Shown here: positions 52,942 through 61,895 of the stretch, piece by piece | Position numbering within the stretch: the first letter of the stretch is position 1 | Layout: each line of letters opens with the position of its first letter | Assembly (NCBI GenBank): GCA_002279825.1 | Contig: NCCV01000003.1 | Coordinates: 615,643-679,642, forward strand | Direction: 5' to 3' | From: Sphingomonadales bacterium 12-68-11 | Lineage (GTDB): Bacteria > Pseudomonadota > Alphaproteobacteria > Sphingomonadales > Sphingomonadaceae | DNA: 64,000 nucleotides | The notes under the pieces: generated by a model | What the model was told of the DNA's origin: nothing | Database searches by the model: none | The model's input: the letters and a program-made list of their open reading frames with translations, nothing else | Translations under genes and position numbers: made by a program

Positions 52942-55341
52942 TCACATCGCGAAGTTGAGCGAGAACACCGCCGCGCGCGCCTCGCCCGGGGTCGCCCAGC
53001 CGTTGTTGCGGATGCGGGTGAAGTATTCTTCGTCGAAGATGTTCTTGACGTTGACTTGCGCGCTAAGCCGGTCGGTGACTTCGTACGAAATGTATGCGCT
53101 GTGGATCCAGTACGGCTCCGAACTGAAGACGGTCGGCGCCGCGAGCGTCGGGTTGGCGAACACGAAGCTGCCCTGATAGGTCACCCCGTAGCCGATCGTC
53201 AGCCCGAACGGCAGCGCGTAAGTCGTGAACAGGCTGCCCGAGTGCCGCGGCGCGTTGGTCAGCCGCGAGCCCGCACCCGGATCGGGAATCGCCACGCTGT
53301 TGTTGCAACCGGCCGAGCCAGGGTTGGACAGGCAGAAGTCCGACACCGACTGGATCAGCTCGCCGTCGAGATAGGTATAGTTGGCGGTGACCGTCCAGCC
53401 GCGCCGGATCTGCCCCGTGGCGCTCAGCGATATGCCATCGACGCGGCTGCGGCCGTCGAGCACTTGGTCGGGCACGACGGGATCGTTCGAGGCCACGCGG
53501 TACTTGTCGCGCTCGTTGCGGAAGGCGGCGGCCGTGAGCAGCAACGCGCCGCCGTAGAACTCGGCCTTGGCGCCGATCTCGTAGTTCTTGGCTGTCTCGG
53601 GATCGACATTGCAGGTCGCCGCGGTGCACGAGCCGTTGACCGAGCTTTTCGACGGGGTCATCGAATTGCCGTAGGCGGCGTAGAGGCTGACACTCTCGAC
53701 CGGCTTGTAAACGAGGCCGGCGCGGTACGAGAACAGCTGGTCGCCGTTGTCGAACCGGGTGCCCGGCATTACCTGGCCGAGCGTCGCGGTAGCTGTCGAT
53801 ACCGTGTCGGCGCGGTACCAGCCCGTGTTGTCTTCCCACCGCGCGCCGACGCTCAGTTCCCAGTTGGGGCTGAGTTCCATGGTGTCGAAGGCATAGATCG
53901 ATACGTTCGACAGGCGGCCTTCCTGGCGCGCGCTTTCGATGTAGTTGATCGGCCCGGTGTAGACGTTGCTGCCGTAAACGCGCGCCACGCCGGTCGTCGC
54001 CGCGGGCCCGGGGATCACGGTGTCCGGGTCCGAAAAGTTGATCAACGGCAGGTAGGCGAACGCATTGGTCCCGTTGGCGTTGCGCTGCACGTTGCCGCTC
54101 GAGAGGAGGTAGCTTTCCCAGGTATAGGCCGCGCCGAGCACGAAGGTGTGCTTGATGCCGCCGGTGTCGAACGTCCCGCGCAAGTCGAGCTGGTTGAAGG
54201 CCAGCTCGTTCTCCGAATCCCGGGTGTTTCCGCGCGGTCCGCTCGGCAGGTAGTAGCCTGCGGGGATGGTCAGCGTGCCCCCGGTCACCGACGCGGTGCA
54301 GGCGGCCCCGGTCGGCGTCAGATTGGTCGCCGCGAGGCACCAGGTGCCCTGCGGCGGATCGACGATCGCGAGCTGGGTGACGTTCTGCCAGCGCGCGAGA
54401 TTGCGCACCGACAGCATGTCCGAAAACTCGTGCTCGAAGATTGCGGTCGCCTGATCGATATTGATCTCTTGCGTGTCGAGGTTGCGGAACCCGAAATAAT
54501 CGCTGCGCTCGACGCCCGGGATCAGGCCGTCGTACGCCGCGTTCTCGTAATAGGGCACCCCGTACTGCGGAATGTTGGTATCCTCCTGGTGGAGGTATTG
54601 CAGCGTGAGGCGGGTCGGCTGATCGATCCCGATCGTCACCGCCGGCGCCACGCCCCAGCGCTCATAGTTCTCGACATCGCGTCCCGGCACGCGGTTCTTG
54701 TGGCCCATGGCGTTGAGCCGGAACGCCACCAGGTCGCTGACGCGCATGTTGGAGTCGAGCGTGCCGCGGTAGTACTCGTCGGTGCCGATACCTGCGCTCA
54801 GCGTGGTGTTGTCGCGGCCTTGCGGGCGCTTGCTGACGATGTTGATATTGCCACCGACCGAACCCGAACCGTTGTTGACCGAGTTCGCCCCGTTGGTGAC
54901 TTCGATCTGCTCGAGGTTGAACGGATCGGTGCGGGTGTATTGCGCGCTGTCCCGCACCCCGTCGACGGTGATGTCGGTGTTGGCCGAATAGCCGCGCAAG
55001 GTGATCGAATCGCCGTAACCGGCGCCGCCTTCGCCGGCGCCGAAGGTGATCCCGGGTACGGTCGAGAGCACGTCGCGCAACGTCAGCAGGTTCTGCTGCT
55101 CGATCGCCTCGCGGTTGATCACCGTGACGGTTTGCGGGGTATCGAGGATCGGCGCTGTGGCCTTGGGGCTTTCGACCTCGCCCGCCGCGCGCTCGCCCTG
55201 CACCACGATCGGCTGTGCGGCCTGGTCTTCGGCTTCCTCACCGACATCGTCGGCGGCGCGCGCGGGCGCGCTGACGAGTAGGCCCACGCAGGCCAGGGCG
55301 AGAAACGGAGCGGACGCTCCATCGGTAAAAACACGACGCAC
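52942..55341 (-). CDS. TonB-dependent catecholate siderophore receptor (Fiu-like)
   Basis: The 799-residue outer-membrane receptor has a signal peptide (about 1-29), a TonB-box region with PIVVQGERA (about 44-52), a plug domain ([20 protein letters not shown], about 69-88; [36 protein letters not shown]) and a 22-strand barrel ending in the aromatic-rich AVFSLNFAM. It resembles Fiu/PiuA receptors for monocatecholate iron. Two Fur-like boxes lie 40-82 bp upstream. piuC follows downstream on the same strand. Confidence 0.92.
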   Translation of the reverse strand: MRRVFTDGASAPFLALACVGLLVSAPARAADDVGEEAEDQAAQPIVVQGERAAGEVESPKATAPILDTPQTVTVINREAIEQQNLLTLRDVLSTVPGITFGAGEGGAGYGDSITLRGYSANTDITVDGVRDSAQYTRTDPFNLEQIEVTNGANSVNNGSGSVGGNINIVSKRPQGRDNTTLSAGIGTDEYYRGTLDSNMRVSDLVAFRLNAMGHKNRVPGRDVENYERWGVAPAVTIGIDQPTRLTLQYLHQEDTNIPQYGVPYYENAAYDGLIPGVERSDYFGFRNLDTQEINIDQATAIFEHEFSDMLSVRNLARWQNVTQLAIVDPPQGTWCLAATNLTPTGAACTASVTGGTLTIPAGYYLPSGPRGNTRDSENELAFNQLDLRGTFDTGGIKHTFVLGAAYTWESYLLSSGNVQRNANGTNAFAYLPLINFSDPDTVIPGPAATTGVARVYGSNVYTGPINYIESARQEGRLSNVSIYAFDTMELSPNWELSVGARWEDNTGWYRADTVSTATATLGQVMPGTRFDNGDQLFSYRAGLVYKPVESVSLYAAYGNSMTPSKSSVNGSCTAATCNVDPETAKNYEIGAKAEFYGGALLLTAAAFRNERDKYRVASNDPVVPDQVLDGRSRVDGISLSATGQIRRGWTVTANYTYLDGELIQSVSDFCLSNPGSAGCNNSVAIPDPGAGSRLTNAPRHSGSLFTTYALPFGLTIGYGVTYQGSFVFANPTLAAPTVFSSEPYWIHSAYISYEVTDRLSAQVNVKNIFDEEYFTRIRNNGWATPGEARAAVFSLNFAM

Positions 55342-55380
55342 GATCTTGAACCCCCATGTTTGGTTGCTGGGGCCGATTAT

Positions 55381-55395
55381 TGAGAATGGTTCGCA
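55381..55395. promoter_or_regulatory. Fur-like box 1 of the receptor gene
   Basis: TGAGAATGGTTCGCA lies 40 bp upstream of the receptor start. It matches the box at 49122-49136 at 12 of 15 positions. Confidence 0.6.
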
Positions 55396-55408
55396 GAGTC
55401 AACGCTAA

Positions 55409-55423
55409 TGCGAGTTGTTCGCA
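55409..55423. promoter_or_regulatory. Fur-like box 2 of the receptor gene
   Basis: TGCGAGTTGTTCGCA is an inverted repeat (TGCGA/TCGCA) 28 bp from box 1, giving a tandem operator before the receptor. Confidence 0.6.
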
Positions 55424-55535
55424 ATATTTTCCTTGGCGTTCGTCGGCAGCCATCGGCCGCATCCATCCTCGCGATCCAGCCGTCTGAATTGCTTTGTGAA
55501 AGTACCGTAACGGGGCGCGTTGCATCGACGACTTC

Positions 55536-55563
55536 GAACCGTCACACTTGCATTGAACCGTCA
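55536..55563. repeat. Direct repeat GAACCGTCA
   Basis: GAACCGTCA occurs at 55536-55544 and 55555-55563, 19 bp apart, about 55 bp before the phospholipid methyltransferase gene. It could be a tandem site for an OmpR-type regulator; no specific factor is suggested by the sequence. Confidence 0.4.
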
Positions 55564-55617
55564 TCTTTGCCACTCGGGCCCTGATCGTGCGTCCGCAGCG
55601 GAGCTTCGTCCCTACCC

Positions 55618-56241
55618 ATGAATGGCAATGAACTGGCCGAAGTCCGCCGGCCCGGCGTCAGAGAACGCCTGGCCCGCGCGCTCGGACCCGCCGGCGTGTT
55701 CCTGCGCGGCTTCATCGAAAACCCGCGCATGGTCGGATCGATCATCGCGACTTCGGACTCGACGATCGACAAGGTCCTGGCTCCGGTCGAGTGGAACGCG
55801 TGCAAGCTGTTCGTCGAATACGGCCCCGGCGTCGGCACCTTCTGCCGCCCGGTGCTCGACCGCCTGCCCCGCGACGGCGAACTGGTGGTGATCGACACCA
55901 ACCCGCTGTTCATCGAGTACTTGCGCAAGACCATTGGCGACAGCCGCTTTCACGCTGTGCTCGGCAGCGCCGAGGACGTGGAGGCGATCGTCGCCGCGCT
56001 CGGGCACAGCCACGCCGATTACGTGCTGTCCGGCTTGCCCTTCTCGACCCTGCCCGAAGGCGTCGGTCCGGCCATCGCGGCCGCCACCCACCGCGTGCTG
56101 AGGTCGGGCGGCGGGTTCCTGACCTATCAGTTCACCACCGCGGCACGCGATTATACCGCGCGCCATTTCGCCCGGGTCGATACCGGGTTCGCGTGGTTCA
56201 ACGTTCCGCCATGCCTGTTGGCGTGGGGCTGGAAGGACTGA
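55618..56241 (+). CDS. Phospholipid N-methyltransferase-like protein
   Basis: The 207-residue product is a class I SAM-dependent methyltransferase. The SAM-binding loop is LFVEYGPGVGTFCRPVL (about 64-80), followed by LVVIDTNPLFIEYLRK (about 89-104) and a YVLSGLPFSTLP motif (about 138-149). The opening FLRGFIENPRMVGSIIATS is typical of the phospholipid N-methyltransferase group (PmtA-like), which makes methylated phosphatidylethanolamine or phosphatidylcholine. It is divergent from the receptor gene across 276 bp that hold the Fur boxes and a direct repeat. Confidence 0.82.
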   Translation: MNGNELAEVRRPGVRERLARALGPAGVFLRGFIENPRMVGSIIATSDSTIDKVLAPVEWNACKLFVEYGPGVGTFCRPVLDRLPRDGELVVIDTNPLFIEYLRKTIGDSRFHAVLGSAEDVEAIVAALGHSHADYVLSGLPFSTLPEGVGPAIAAATHRVLRSGGGFLTYQFTTAARDYTARHFARVDTGFAWFNVPPCLLAWGWKD

Positions 56242-56268
56242 CACCCGGGCGCGCCGATCGGTGCGCGC

Positions 56269-57081
56269 TTACTCGAACGTGCGGCTCAGCCGTTCGGCCG
56301 TGGGTCCGGCGAGCTGGCGGTGAACCGCCCCGAGGACGGCCACCAGCACGACGGCCAGCACCGTCGACAGCAATCCGGTCACGATCGCATCGAGCACTTT
56401 GAACGCCTCGTCCCCGAGCGCCATCGCGAGCACGTTGGCGAAGACTCCGGCCAGCACCGAGATCACCAGATAGACGATCAGGATTAGCACGAAGAACAGC
56501 AGCAGCCGCACCGAGTTGCCCTTGGTCAGCCGCCAGCTGCGCTGGATGATGCGGACCGGATTGTAGAGCCTCTCGACCGCGATCACCGGGCCGGACATCG
56601 ACAGCTTGATGCTCAGATAGACCAGACCTGCGATTGTCACGATCGACGCCAAGGCCCCGAGCGCTGCGATGCCGGAAGCGGCTGCCAGGCCAAAGAGCAA
56701 GCCGAGCACAACCACCGCGCCCACCACGAACAGCAGATAGACGCCGAACGCCGGCAGCAACCCGACCAGCCCGAGGCGAAGCGCCTCCCTGACAGTCGGC
56801 CGCGCAGTGTCGCGCAGGAGCGCGAGTAGCGCCAAGTTGCCGACGATCCCGGCGACCGCGACCACGATCAGAACCCACCACTGTGTGGCGTAGAATTCCA
56901 TCATCGCCGCTTCGACGGCGCGCGGATCCTCCATCGCAAGCCCGGCGAAATCGGGCATGTTCAACATCAGCAGCAGATTGGGCAGCAGGAAGAAGATCCC
57001 CGCGACAACCAGCAGCACCTCGCGGTTGGCGCGCATCATGGCGCTCGCCTCGCGCCAGGCTTCGCTCATGTCGAACTTCAT
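56269..57081 (-). CDS. Multi-pass membrane protein (glycerophosphodiester phosphodiesterase membrane-domain-like)
   Basis: The 270-residue product has about six hydrophobic segments, including EVLLVVAGIFFLLPNLLLML (about 21-40), VLIVVAVAGIVGNLALLALL (about 70-89) and LLLFFVLILIVYLVISVLAG. A conserved IIQRSWRLTKGNSVRLLLF segment (about 188-206) matches the membrane domain found on some glycerophosphodiester phosphodiesterases and in stand-alone proteins of unknown function. It converges with the methyltransferase gene and is divergent from lipB. Confidence 0.75.
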   Translation of the reverse strand: MKFDMSEAWREASAMMRANREVLLVVAGIFFLLPNLLLMLNMPDFAGLAMEDPRAVEAAMMEFYATQWWVLIVVAVAGIVGNLALLALLRDTARPTVREALRLGLVGLLPAFGVYLLFVVGAVVVLGLLFGLAAASGIAALGALASIVTIAGLVYLSIKLSMSGPVIAVERLYNPVRIIQRSWRLTKGNSVRLLLFFVLILIVYLVISVLAGVFANVLAMALGDEAFKVLDAIVTGLLSTVLAVVLVAVLGAVHRQLAGPTAERLSRTFE

Positions 57082-57146
57082 CGCGTCCTCCCTCGGGCGT
57101 TAGGGCTTGATACGCGCCTTTGCCGCGCGCAGGCAATTCCCCGATC

Positions 57147-57809
57147 ATGAATGCACTGGGCAACACTTCGGGCATCGAATGGCGGCAGGAGTCCGCGCCA
57201 GTGCCCTATCGCGCCGCCCTCGCCGAGCAGGAAGCGCGCAATACCGCCATCGCCGAAGGGCGCGCGCGCGAGTTCATCTGGCTGCTCGAGCACCCCCCCG
57301 TCTATACCGCCGGCACCAGCGCCCCCGCCGCCGAACTGCTCGACGCACGCTTCGAGGTGGTCGAAACAGGCCGCGGCGGACGCTACACTTATCATGGGCC
57401 CGGCCAGCGGGTCGGTTACGTGTTGCTCGACCTGAGCCAGCGGGGCCGCGACGTGCGCCGCTTCGTCCACGCGCTCGAACAATGGGTGATCGCCACGCTC
57501 GGCAGCTTCGGGGTCGAAGCGTGGGCAGTGCCCGAGCGGATCGGCATCTGGACCCGCGACGCCGGCGGCGCCGAAGCCAAGATCGGCGCGATCGGGGTGC
57601 GCGTGCGGCGCTGGGTGACGATGCACGGCTTCGCGGTCAACCTCGACCCGGACCTGAGCCACTTCGGCGGGATCGTGCCATGCGGCATTGCCGAATACGG
57701 CGTCACCAGCCTGGCGCGGCTCGGCCTTGCGGTCGGGCCCGAGGAATGGGATGGGGCGCTGTTAGCGCATGCGGAGGCCTTCCTCGCCGCGCTGAGCGAA
57801 GCGGAGTGA
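57147..57809 (+). CDS. lipB: Octanoyltransferase LipB
   Basis: LipB moves the octanoyl group from acyl-carrier protein to lipoyl domains. From ATG 57147 the product is 220 residues. The signature [20 protein letters not shown] lies at about 74-93, the catalytic Lys in [18 protein letters not shown] (about 145-162) and the catalytic Cys in IVPCGI (about 176-181). Its stop overlaps the next gene's GTG in GTGA. lipA is not adjacent. Confidence 0.94.
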   Translation: MNALGNTSGIEWRQESAPVPYRAALAEQEARNTAIAEGRAREFIWLLEHPPVYTAGTSAPAAELLDARFEVVETGRGGRYTYHGPGQRVGYVLLDLSQRGRDVRRFVHALEQWVIATLGSFGVEAWAVPERIGIWTRDAGGAEAKIGAIGVRVRRWVTMHGFAVNLDPDLSHFGGIVPCGIAEYGVTSLARLGLAVGPEEWDGALLAHAEAFLAALSEAE

Positions 57810-58120
57810 AGCGAGTGTCGGTCCTGCGTCTTATCGCCCTGCTGGCCCTTCCCGCGCTCCTTGCTGCGTGCGGCGGCGAACCGCGCGACGACGACGAGCG
57901 TTCGGCCTCGGGCGAAGTGCTCGAAGGCACGATCAGCGATGCGATGCTGCCGATCGACACCGTCAGCTCGCAGCCGCCGCTGGCCGAGCCGGTGCGCTCG
58001 GGGACCGGCAGCGCGCGACCGGACGACGCTGCAAGCGACGCGGTCGAAGAAAGCGCGGTCGCAGACGACGCGGCAGCGTCTGAACCTGACGCCCCGGCAC
58101 CCGCTGCCGCCGCCGAGTAG
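57806..58120 (+). CDS. Acidic Ala-rich lipoprotein
   Basis: The 104-residue product from GTG 57806 (or GTG 57815) has a lipoprotein signal with lipobox LLAAC (Cys about 20). The mature part is acidic and Ala/Ser/Pro-rich, ending [10 protein letters not shown]. It recalls the two Ala/Asp lipoproteins at 36930-37579 in composition and ending but not in sequence. The start is coupled to lipB through GTGA. It ends directly against the convergent lyase gene, with adjacent TAG and CTA. Confidence 0.7.
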   Translation: MKRVSVLRLIALLALPALLAACGGEPRDDDERSASGEVLEGTISDAMLPIDTVSSQPPLAEPVRSGTGSARPDDAASDAVEESAVADDAAASEPDAPAPAAAAE

Positions 58121-58996
58121 CTAGCCGAGCCCTGCGAGCAGCCGGCGCGCCTGTTCGAGGTGCGGCCGGTCGATCATCGCCCCGTCCAGCGAGAGCGCGC
58201 CCGCACCCGGCTCCGCGTCGAACGCGGCGATGATCGCGCGCGCCCGGGCTATCGCCTCGGGACCCGGGGTGAAGGCGGCGTTGATCGCCGCCACCTGGCC
58301 CGGGTGAATCGCCAGCATCCCCCCGAACCCATCTGCGAAAGACTCCGCAGCCGCCCGCTCCAGGCCCACGACATCACGGAAATCGCTATAAAGCGTATCG
58401 ACCGGCATGACTCCGATGGCGTGCGCGGTCAGCAGCACTTGCGCGCGCACCCAGCGGAAGGTGTCGGTCCACAGTCCGTCTGCCCCGCGTTTCCGCTCGG
58501 CGCCGAGTGCGGCGGACAAGTCCTCCGCGCCCCAAGTCAGCCCGGCGAGCCGCGGCGAGGCATGCCCGAGGTAGCTCGGAATGGTCAGCGCGGCGGCGGG
58601 GGTCTCGCTGACCAGCGGCAACACGCGGGTCGTGCCTGAGTCCACCCCGTGCTCGGCTTCGAGCGCATCGAGCGCCGCGCCGAGCGCCGCGAGCTGCGCG
58701 GGACCGGCCGCCTTGGGGACCATAATCCCGTCGGGCCGCCCGGCCATCGCGGCATCCAGATCGTCAAACCAGAGCGGCCCATCAAGCGGGTTGATCCGCA
58801 CCCAGCGCGCGAAGCCGCCCGGCCCGGCGGGATGCGCGGCAAGCCACTCCCCGGCCAGTTCGCGCGCGCGCGGCTTGGCGGCGGGTGCGACCGCGTCTTC
58901 GAGATCGACGATCACCGCATCCGCGCCGTATCCCGCGACTTTGCCGAGCTTCACCTCGCTGTCGCCGGGCACGAACAGCCACGAACGGTTCGCCAT
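58121..58996 (-). CDS. CoA ester lyase, HpcH/HpaI-CitE family
   Basis: From ATG 58996 the product is 291 residues. Family motifs are RSWLFVPGDSE (about 4-14), AVIVDLEDAVAPAAKPRAR (about 27-45), VRINPLDGPLWFDDL, MVPKAA (about 93-98), LVSETPAA and WGAEDLSAALG (about 154-164), and LAIHPGQVAAIN near the C-terminus. These match CitE-like (3S)-malyl- or citramalyl-CoA lyases. The exact substrate is open. An upstream in-frame extension to 59134 is Arg/Pro-rich and rejected. The 255 bp to the right (58997-59251) contain nothing I can name. Confidence 0.88.
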   Translation of the reverse strand: MANRSWLFVPGDSEVKLGKVAGYGADAVIVDLEDAVAPAAKPRARELAGEWLAAHPAGPGGFARWVRINPLDGPLWFDDLDAAMAGRPDGIMVPKAAGPAQLAALGAALDALEAEHGVDSGTTRVLPLVSETPAAALTIPSYLGHASPRLAGLTWGAEDLSAALGAERKRGADGLWTDTFRWVRAQVLLTAHAIGVMPVDTLYSDFRDVVGLERAAAESFADGFGGMLAIHPGQVAAINAAFTPGPEAIARARAIIAAFDAEPGAGALSLDGAMIDRPHLEQARRLLAGLG

Positions 58997-59251
58997 GCGC
59001 CTCTCCTGTTGCGGGACCGGCATCCTATAGCCGCCCACGCCGCCCGCGCCAGCCGGGTGCGATTTGCTATGGATTTCCGCAGGGCGCGGCCATAGAGGGC
59101 GCGGGTTCCGGTGCTGCCCGTATTCGCAGCCCACCGCCAGTCTCGCTAGCCGGGGTCAGTCGCTCACTCGGGAGGGCGCGGCACGGGTAGTCTGGGTGGG
59201 GCTCAGCGTTGCGGAACAAGTTGGAAGTGCCGTAAGGCAGGAGAATGGTAA

Positions 59252-59327
59252 GCCGCTTTAGCTCAGTTGGTAGAGCATCGCATTCGTAATGCGGGGGTCA
59301 CAGGTTCGAGTCCTGTAAGCGGCACCA
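59252..59327 (+). tRNA. tRNA-Thr (CGT)
   Basis: The 76-nt cloverleaf has acceptor GCCGCTT pairing with AAGCGGC, D arm with AGCTCAGTTGGTAGAGC, anticodon arm GCATT-CGT-AATGC and T arm CAGG-TTCGAGT-CCTG. CCA is encoded. Anticodon CGT reads ACG threonine codons. Confidence 0.96.
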
Positions 59328-59340
59328 TTCTCTCCGGACT

Positions 59341-60135
59341 TCAGCCCGGCACCGGCCGCGGCGCAAGGGCTGCGCTGGCATTCAACCAGTCGCACAGGTT
59401 GGCGGCCCACTGCTCGCAGCCGCGCGTTGTCGTCAGCAAGTCCTGGCGAATTTCGAGTTCCACGCACAGATGGCCCGCCGGATAGGCGTGGTGCGGGATC
59501 GTGTAGTCGGTGCCGTCGAAGGCATAGGGCTCGTTGTCCCCCACCGCCGGCACGCGCCGCGCGCGCAGTACCTGCAGCAGCGCGTGCGCCAGGCGCGTAT
59601 GACCGTCGCCGTGCAGCACGCCGATCTCCCATGGCCGGTCGAACCCGTCCATCGTGGGCGTAAAGCTGTGTAGCGACACAAGGTGAATCTGCACCCCTGC
59701 CGCATGGCGCTCGCGAAGCGCCTGCGCGACAGCATCGTGATAGGGACGATGAATCGCAGCGATCCGCTGGCGGCGAAGCGCCTCGCTCAGGCCCCGGTTG
59801 CCCGGGACGGGCGTGCCGTCGCTGACTTCGACGATCGCCTCGGGCCCGTCCGGATCGCGGTTGCAGTCGATTACCAGCCGCGAGTAGGCCTGGCTGATGA
59901 ACGGCGCGTCGAGCCGATCGGCGAGCATCGGCCCGAGCGCGGCAATGCCGAGGTCCCAGGCGATATGCCGGCCGAGGTCCGCTGGCCCGAGACCGAGCGC
60001 GCCGAGCGCGGCCGGAATGGCATTTCCGGCGTGGTCGCCCAGCAGCAGGAACGGCGACGCACCTCCTGGATTGTGCACCTGAACCGGAGAGGGATCGGGT
60101 TGCGCAAGGAGCGGTTGGCCTATCCGTTCGCTCAT
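59341..60135 (-). CDS. N-formylglutamate amidohydrolase family protein
   Basis: The 264-residue product matches the FGase family: LLLGDHAGNAIPAALGALGL (about 31-50), SRLVIDCNRDPDGPEAI (about 84-100), IHRPYHDAV and VSLHSFTPTMDG (about 153-164), with His and Glu residues for zinc. In histidine degradation the enzyme frees glutamate from N-formylglutamate, but no hut genes are here, so another amide may be the substrate. It is divergent from the transglutaminase pair, 14 bp between starts. Confidence 0.87.
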   Translation of the reverse strand: MSERIGQPLLAQPDPSPVQVHNPGGASPFLLLGDHAGNAIPAALGALGLGPADLGRHIAWDLGIAALGPMLADRLDAPFISQAYSRLVIDCNRDPDGPEAIVEVSDGTPVPGNRGLSEALRRQRIAAIHRPYHDAVAQALRERHAAGVQIHLVSLHSFTPTMDGFDRPWEIGVLHGDGHTRLAHALLQVLRARRVPAVGDNEPYAFDGTDYTIPHHAYPAGHLCVELEIRQDLLTTTRGCEQWAANLCDWLNASAALAPRPVPG

Positions 60136-60149
60136 GCAATAAAAGCCTT

Positions 60150-61076
60150 ATGCCGTTGCTGAATTTGTCACACGTAACGCAATACACGTACCGACAGCCG
60201 GTGTCGTTCGGCGAGCACCGCATCATGGTGCGCCCGCGCGAAAGCTACGACCAGCACCTGATCCGGGCCACGCTCCAGATCGACCCTGCCCCCTCCAACT
60301 TGCGCTGGCTCCAGGACGTGTTCGGCAACTCGGTCGCGATCGCGACGTTCGACCAGCGGGCCGACCGGCTCACGTTCGACAGCCAGGTGCAGGTCCTCCA
60401 CGAACCGGTCGGGGTAGAAGACGTCCATATCGAAGAATACGCGCGGTCCTATCCGTTCACTTATTCCTCGGAGGAGATGCCCGATCTCCTGCGCTCGATC
60501 GAGCGTCAGCATCTCGATCCGCTGCGGCAGATCGACAGCTGGGCGCGCGGGTTCGTTGACGCGTCGGGGCGGACCGAAACCCTGGCCATCCTCTCCGACA
60601 TGACCGCCACGATCCGCCGGCAATTCACTTATGTGCCGCGTGCCGAGAAAGGCACCCAGTCGCCGATCGAAACCTTGCGCACCCGCAAGGGCACGTGCCG
60701 CGATTACGCGATGTTGATGATCGAGGCGGTGCGAGCGCTCGGCCTCGCCGCGCGCTTCGCCTCGGGATACGTCTACAATCCCAGCGCCCGCGAACGCCGG
60801 TTGGGCGGCGGCAATACGCACGCCTGGGTGCGCGTCTACCTGCCCGGTTCGGGGTGGATCGAATTCGATCCGACCAACGGCATCGTCGGCAGCCGCGGGC
60901 TGATCCGCGTCGCGGTCGCGCGCGACATCTACCAGGCGGTGCCGATCTCCGGGACCTGGTCCGGGTTCCCGGGCAGCTTTCTCGACATGACAGTCAAGGT
61001 CGACATCGCGGTCGATCGCACGGCGGATACCGCTGCGGCGGCCCGTTCTCCCGCAAGAAAGGTCGCACGATGCTGA
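60150..61076 (+). CDS. Transglutaminase-like protein with N-terminal domain, first of pair
   Basis: The 308-residue product has the bacterial transglutaminase-like N-terminal domain (LSHVTQYTYRQPVSFGEHRI, about 6-25; FGNSVAIATF) and a transglutaminase core with Cys in RKGTCRDYAMLMIEAVRALG (about 182-201), His in NTHAWVRVYLPG (about 228-239) and Asp in IEFDPTNGI (about 243-251). It is predicted cytoplasmic. Such proteins are peptidases of unknown substrate, often near circularly-permuted ATP-grasp genes, which are absent here. The stop overlaps the next gene by 7 bp. Confidence 0.88.
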   Translation: MPLLNLSHVTQYTYRQPVSFGEHRIMVRPRESYDQHLIRATLQIDPAPSNLRWLQDVFGNSVAIATFDQRADRLTFDSQVQVLHEPVGVEDVHIEEYARSYPFTYSSEEMPDLLRSIERQHLDPLRQIDSWARGFVDASGRTETLAILSDMTATIRRQFTYVPRAEKGTQSPIETLRTRKGTCRDYAMLMIEAVRALGLAARFASGYVYNPSARERRLGGGNTHAWVRVYLPGSGWIEFDPTNGIVGSRGLIRVAVARDIYQAVPISGTWSGFPGSFLDMTVKVDIAVDRTADTAAAARSPARKVARC

Positions 61077-61885
61077 TACGCGCGGGATACCAGATTCGGC
61101 TGGTCACCGAGCAGCCCACGCCGATGATGGCGATGCTGAGCCTGCACCCGTCGCGCAACAAGGACTTGCGCAGCCCGCACCGGATCGTGACCTCGCCCGA
61201 AGTTCCGATGTACGATTACCTCGACGCGTTCGGTAACGTCTGCACGCGGGTCACCGCGCCGGAAGGCGGGCTGCTGCTGAGCTGCGACTTCACGGTCCAG
61301 GACGACGGGATTCCAGACCGCGTGGTCCCCGATGCGGTGCAGCATCCGATCGAGGAGCTGCCCGACGACATCCTCGTGTACCTGCTCGGCAGCCGATACT
61401 GCGAGACCGACCGGCTCGCCGAGACGGCGTGGTCGCTGTTCGGCCATGTCAGGCCCGGGTGGGAACGCGTCCAGGCGATCGTCGATTTCACCCATGGTCA
61501 TATCGAGTTCGGATATCATTTCGCACGCCCGACCAAGACCGCCTGGGATGCCCACCAGGAACAGCAGGGCGTGTGCCGCGACTTCGCGCATCTGGCGATC
61601 ACCCTGTGCCGCTGCATGAACATCCCCGCGCGCTACTGCACCGGCTATCTCGGCGACATCGGCATTCCGCCGGTCGATGCGCCGATGGATTTCTCGGCCT
61701 GGTTCGACGTCTACCTCGGGGGCGAGTGGCATACCTTCGATGCGCGCCACAACAAGCCGCGCATCGGCCGCGTCCTGATGGCCCGCGGCCGCGATGCCAC
61801 GGATACCGCGCTGACCACGACCTTCGGGCCGGTGCAACTGGCGGAGTTCAGCGTACACACCGACGAGGTGACCGGCGCGGACTGA
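61070..61885 (+). CDS. Transglutaminase-like protein, second of pair
   Basis: From ATG 61070 the product is 271 residues and starts inside the previous gene. The catalytic Cys is in QQGVCRDFAHLAITLCRCMN (about 165-184), His in FSAWFDVYLGGEWHTFDARH with the following Asp (about 209-228). The strand order matches the first gene, but identity between them is low. It resembles the third family member at 2034-2831 more in the CRDxAHL motif. The two genes form an operon. Confidence 0.88.
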   Translation: MLIRAGYQIRLVTEQPTPMMAMLSLHPSRNKDLRSPHRIVTSPEVPMYDYLDAFGNVCTRVTAPEGGLLLSCDFTVQDDGIPDRVVPDAVQHPIEELPDDILVYLLGSRYCETDRLAETAWSLFGHVRPGWERVQAIVDFTHGHIEFGYHFARPTKTAWDAHQEQQGVCRDFAHLAITLCRCMNIPARYCTGYLGDIGIPPVDAPMDFSAWFDVYLGGEWHTFDARHNKPRIGRVLMARGRDATDTALTTTFGPVQLAEFSVHTDEVTGAD

Positions 61886-61895
61886 CGGCCCGCGG

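Noticed and set aside
53056..55281. A 741-codon plus-strand frame opposite the TonB receptor
   Set aside because: It resembles no protein family and mirrors the receptor's codon third positions.
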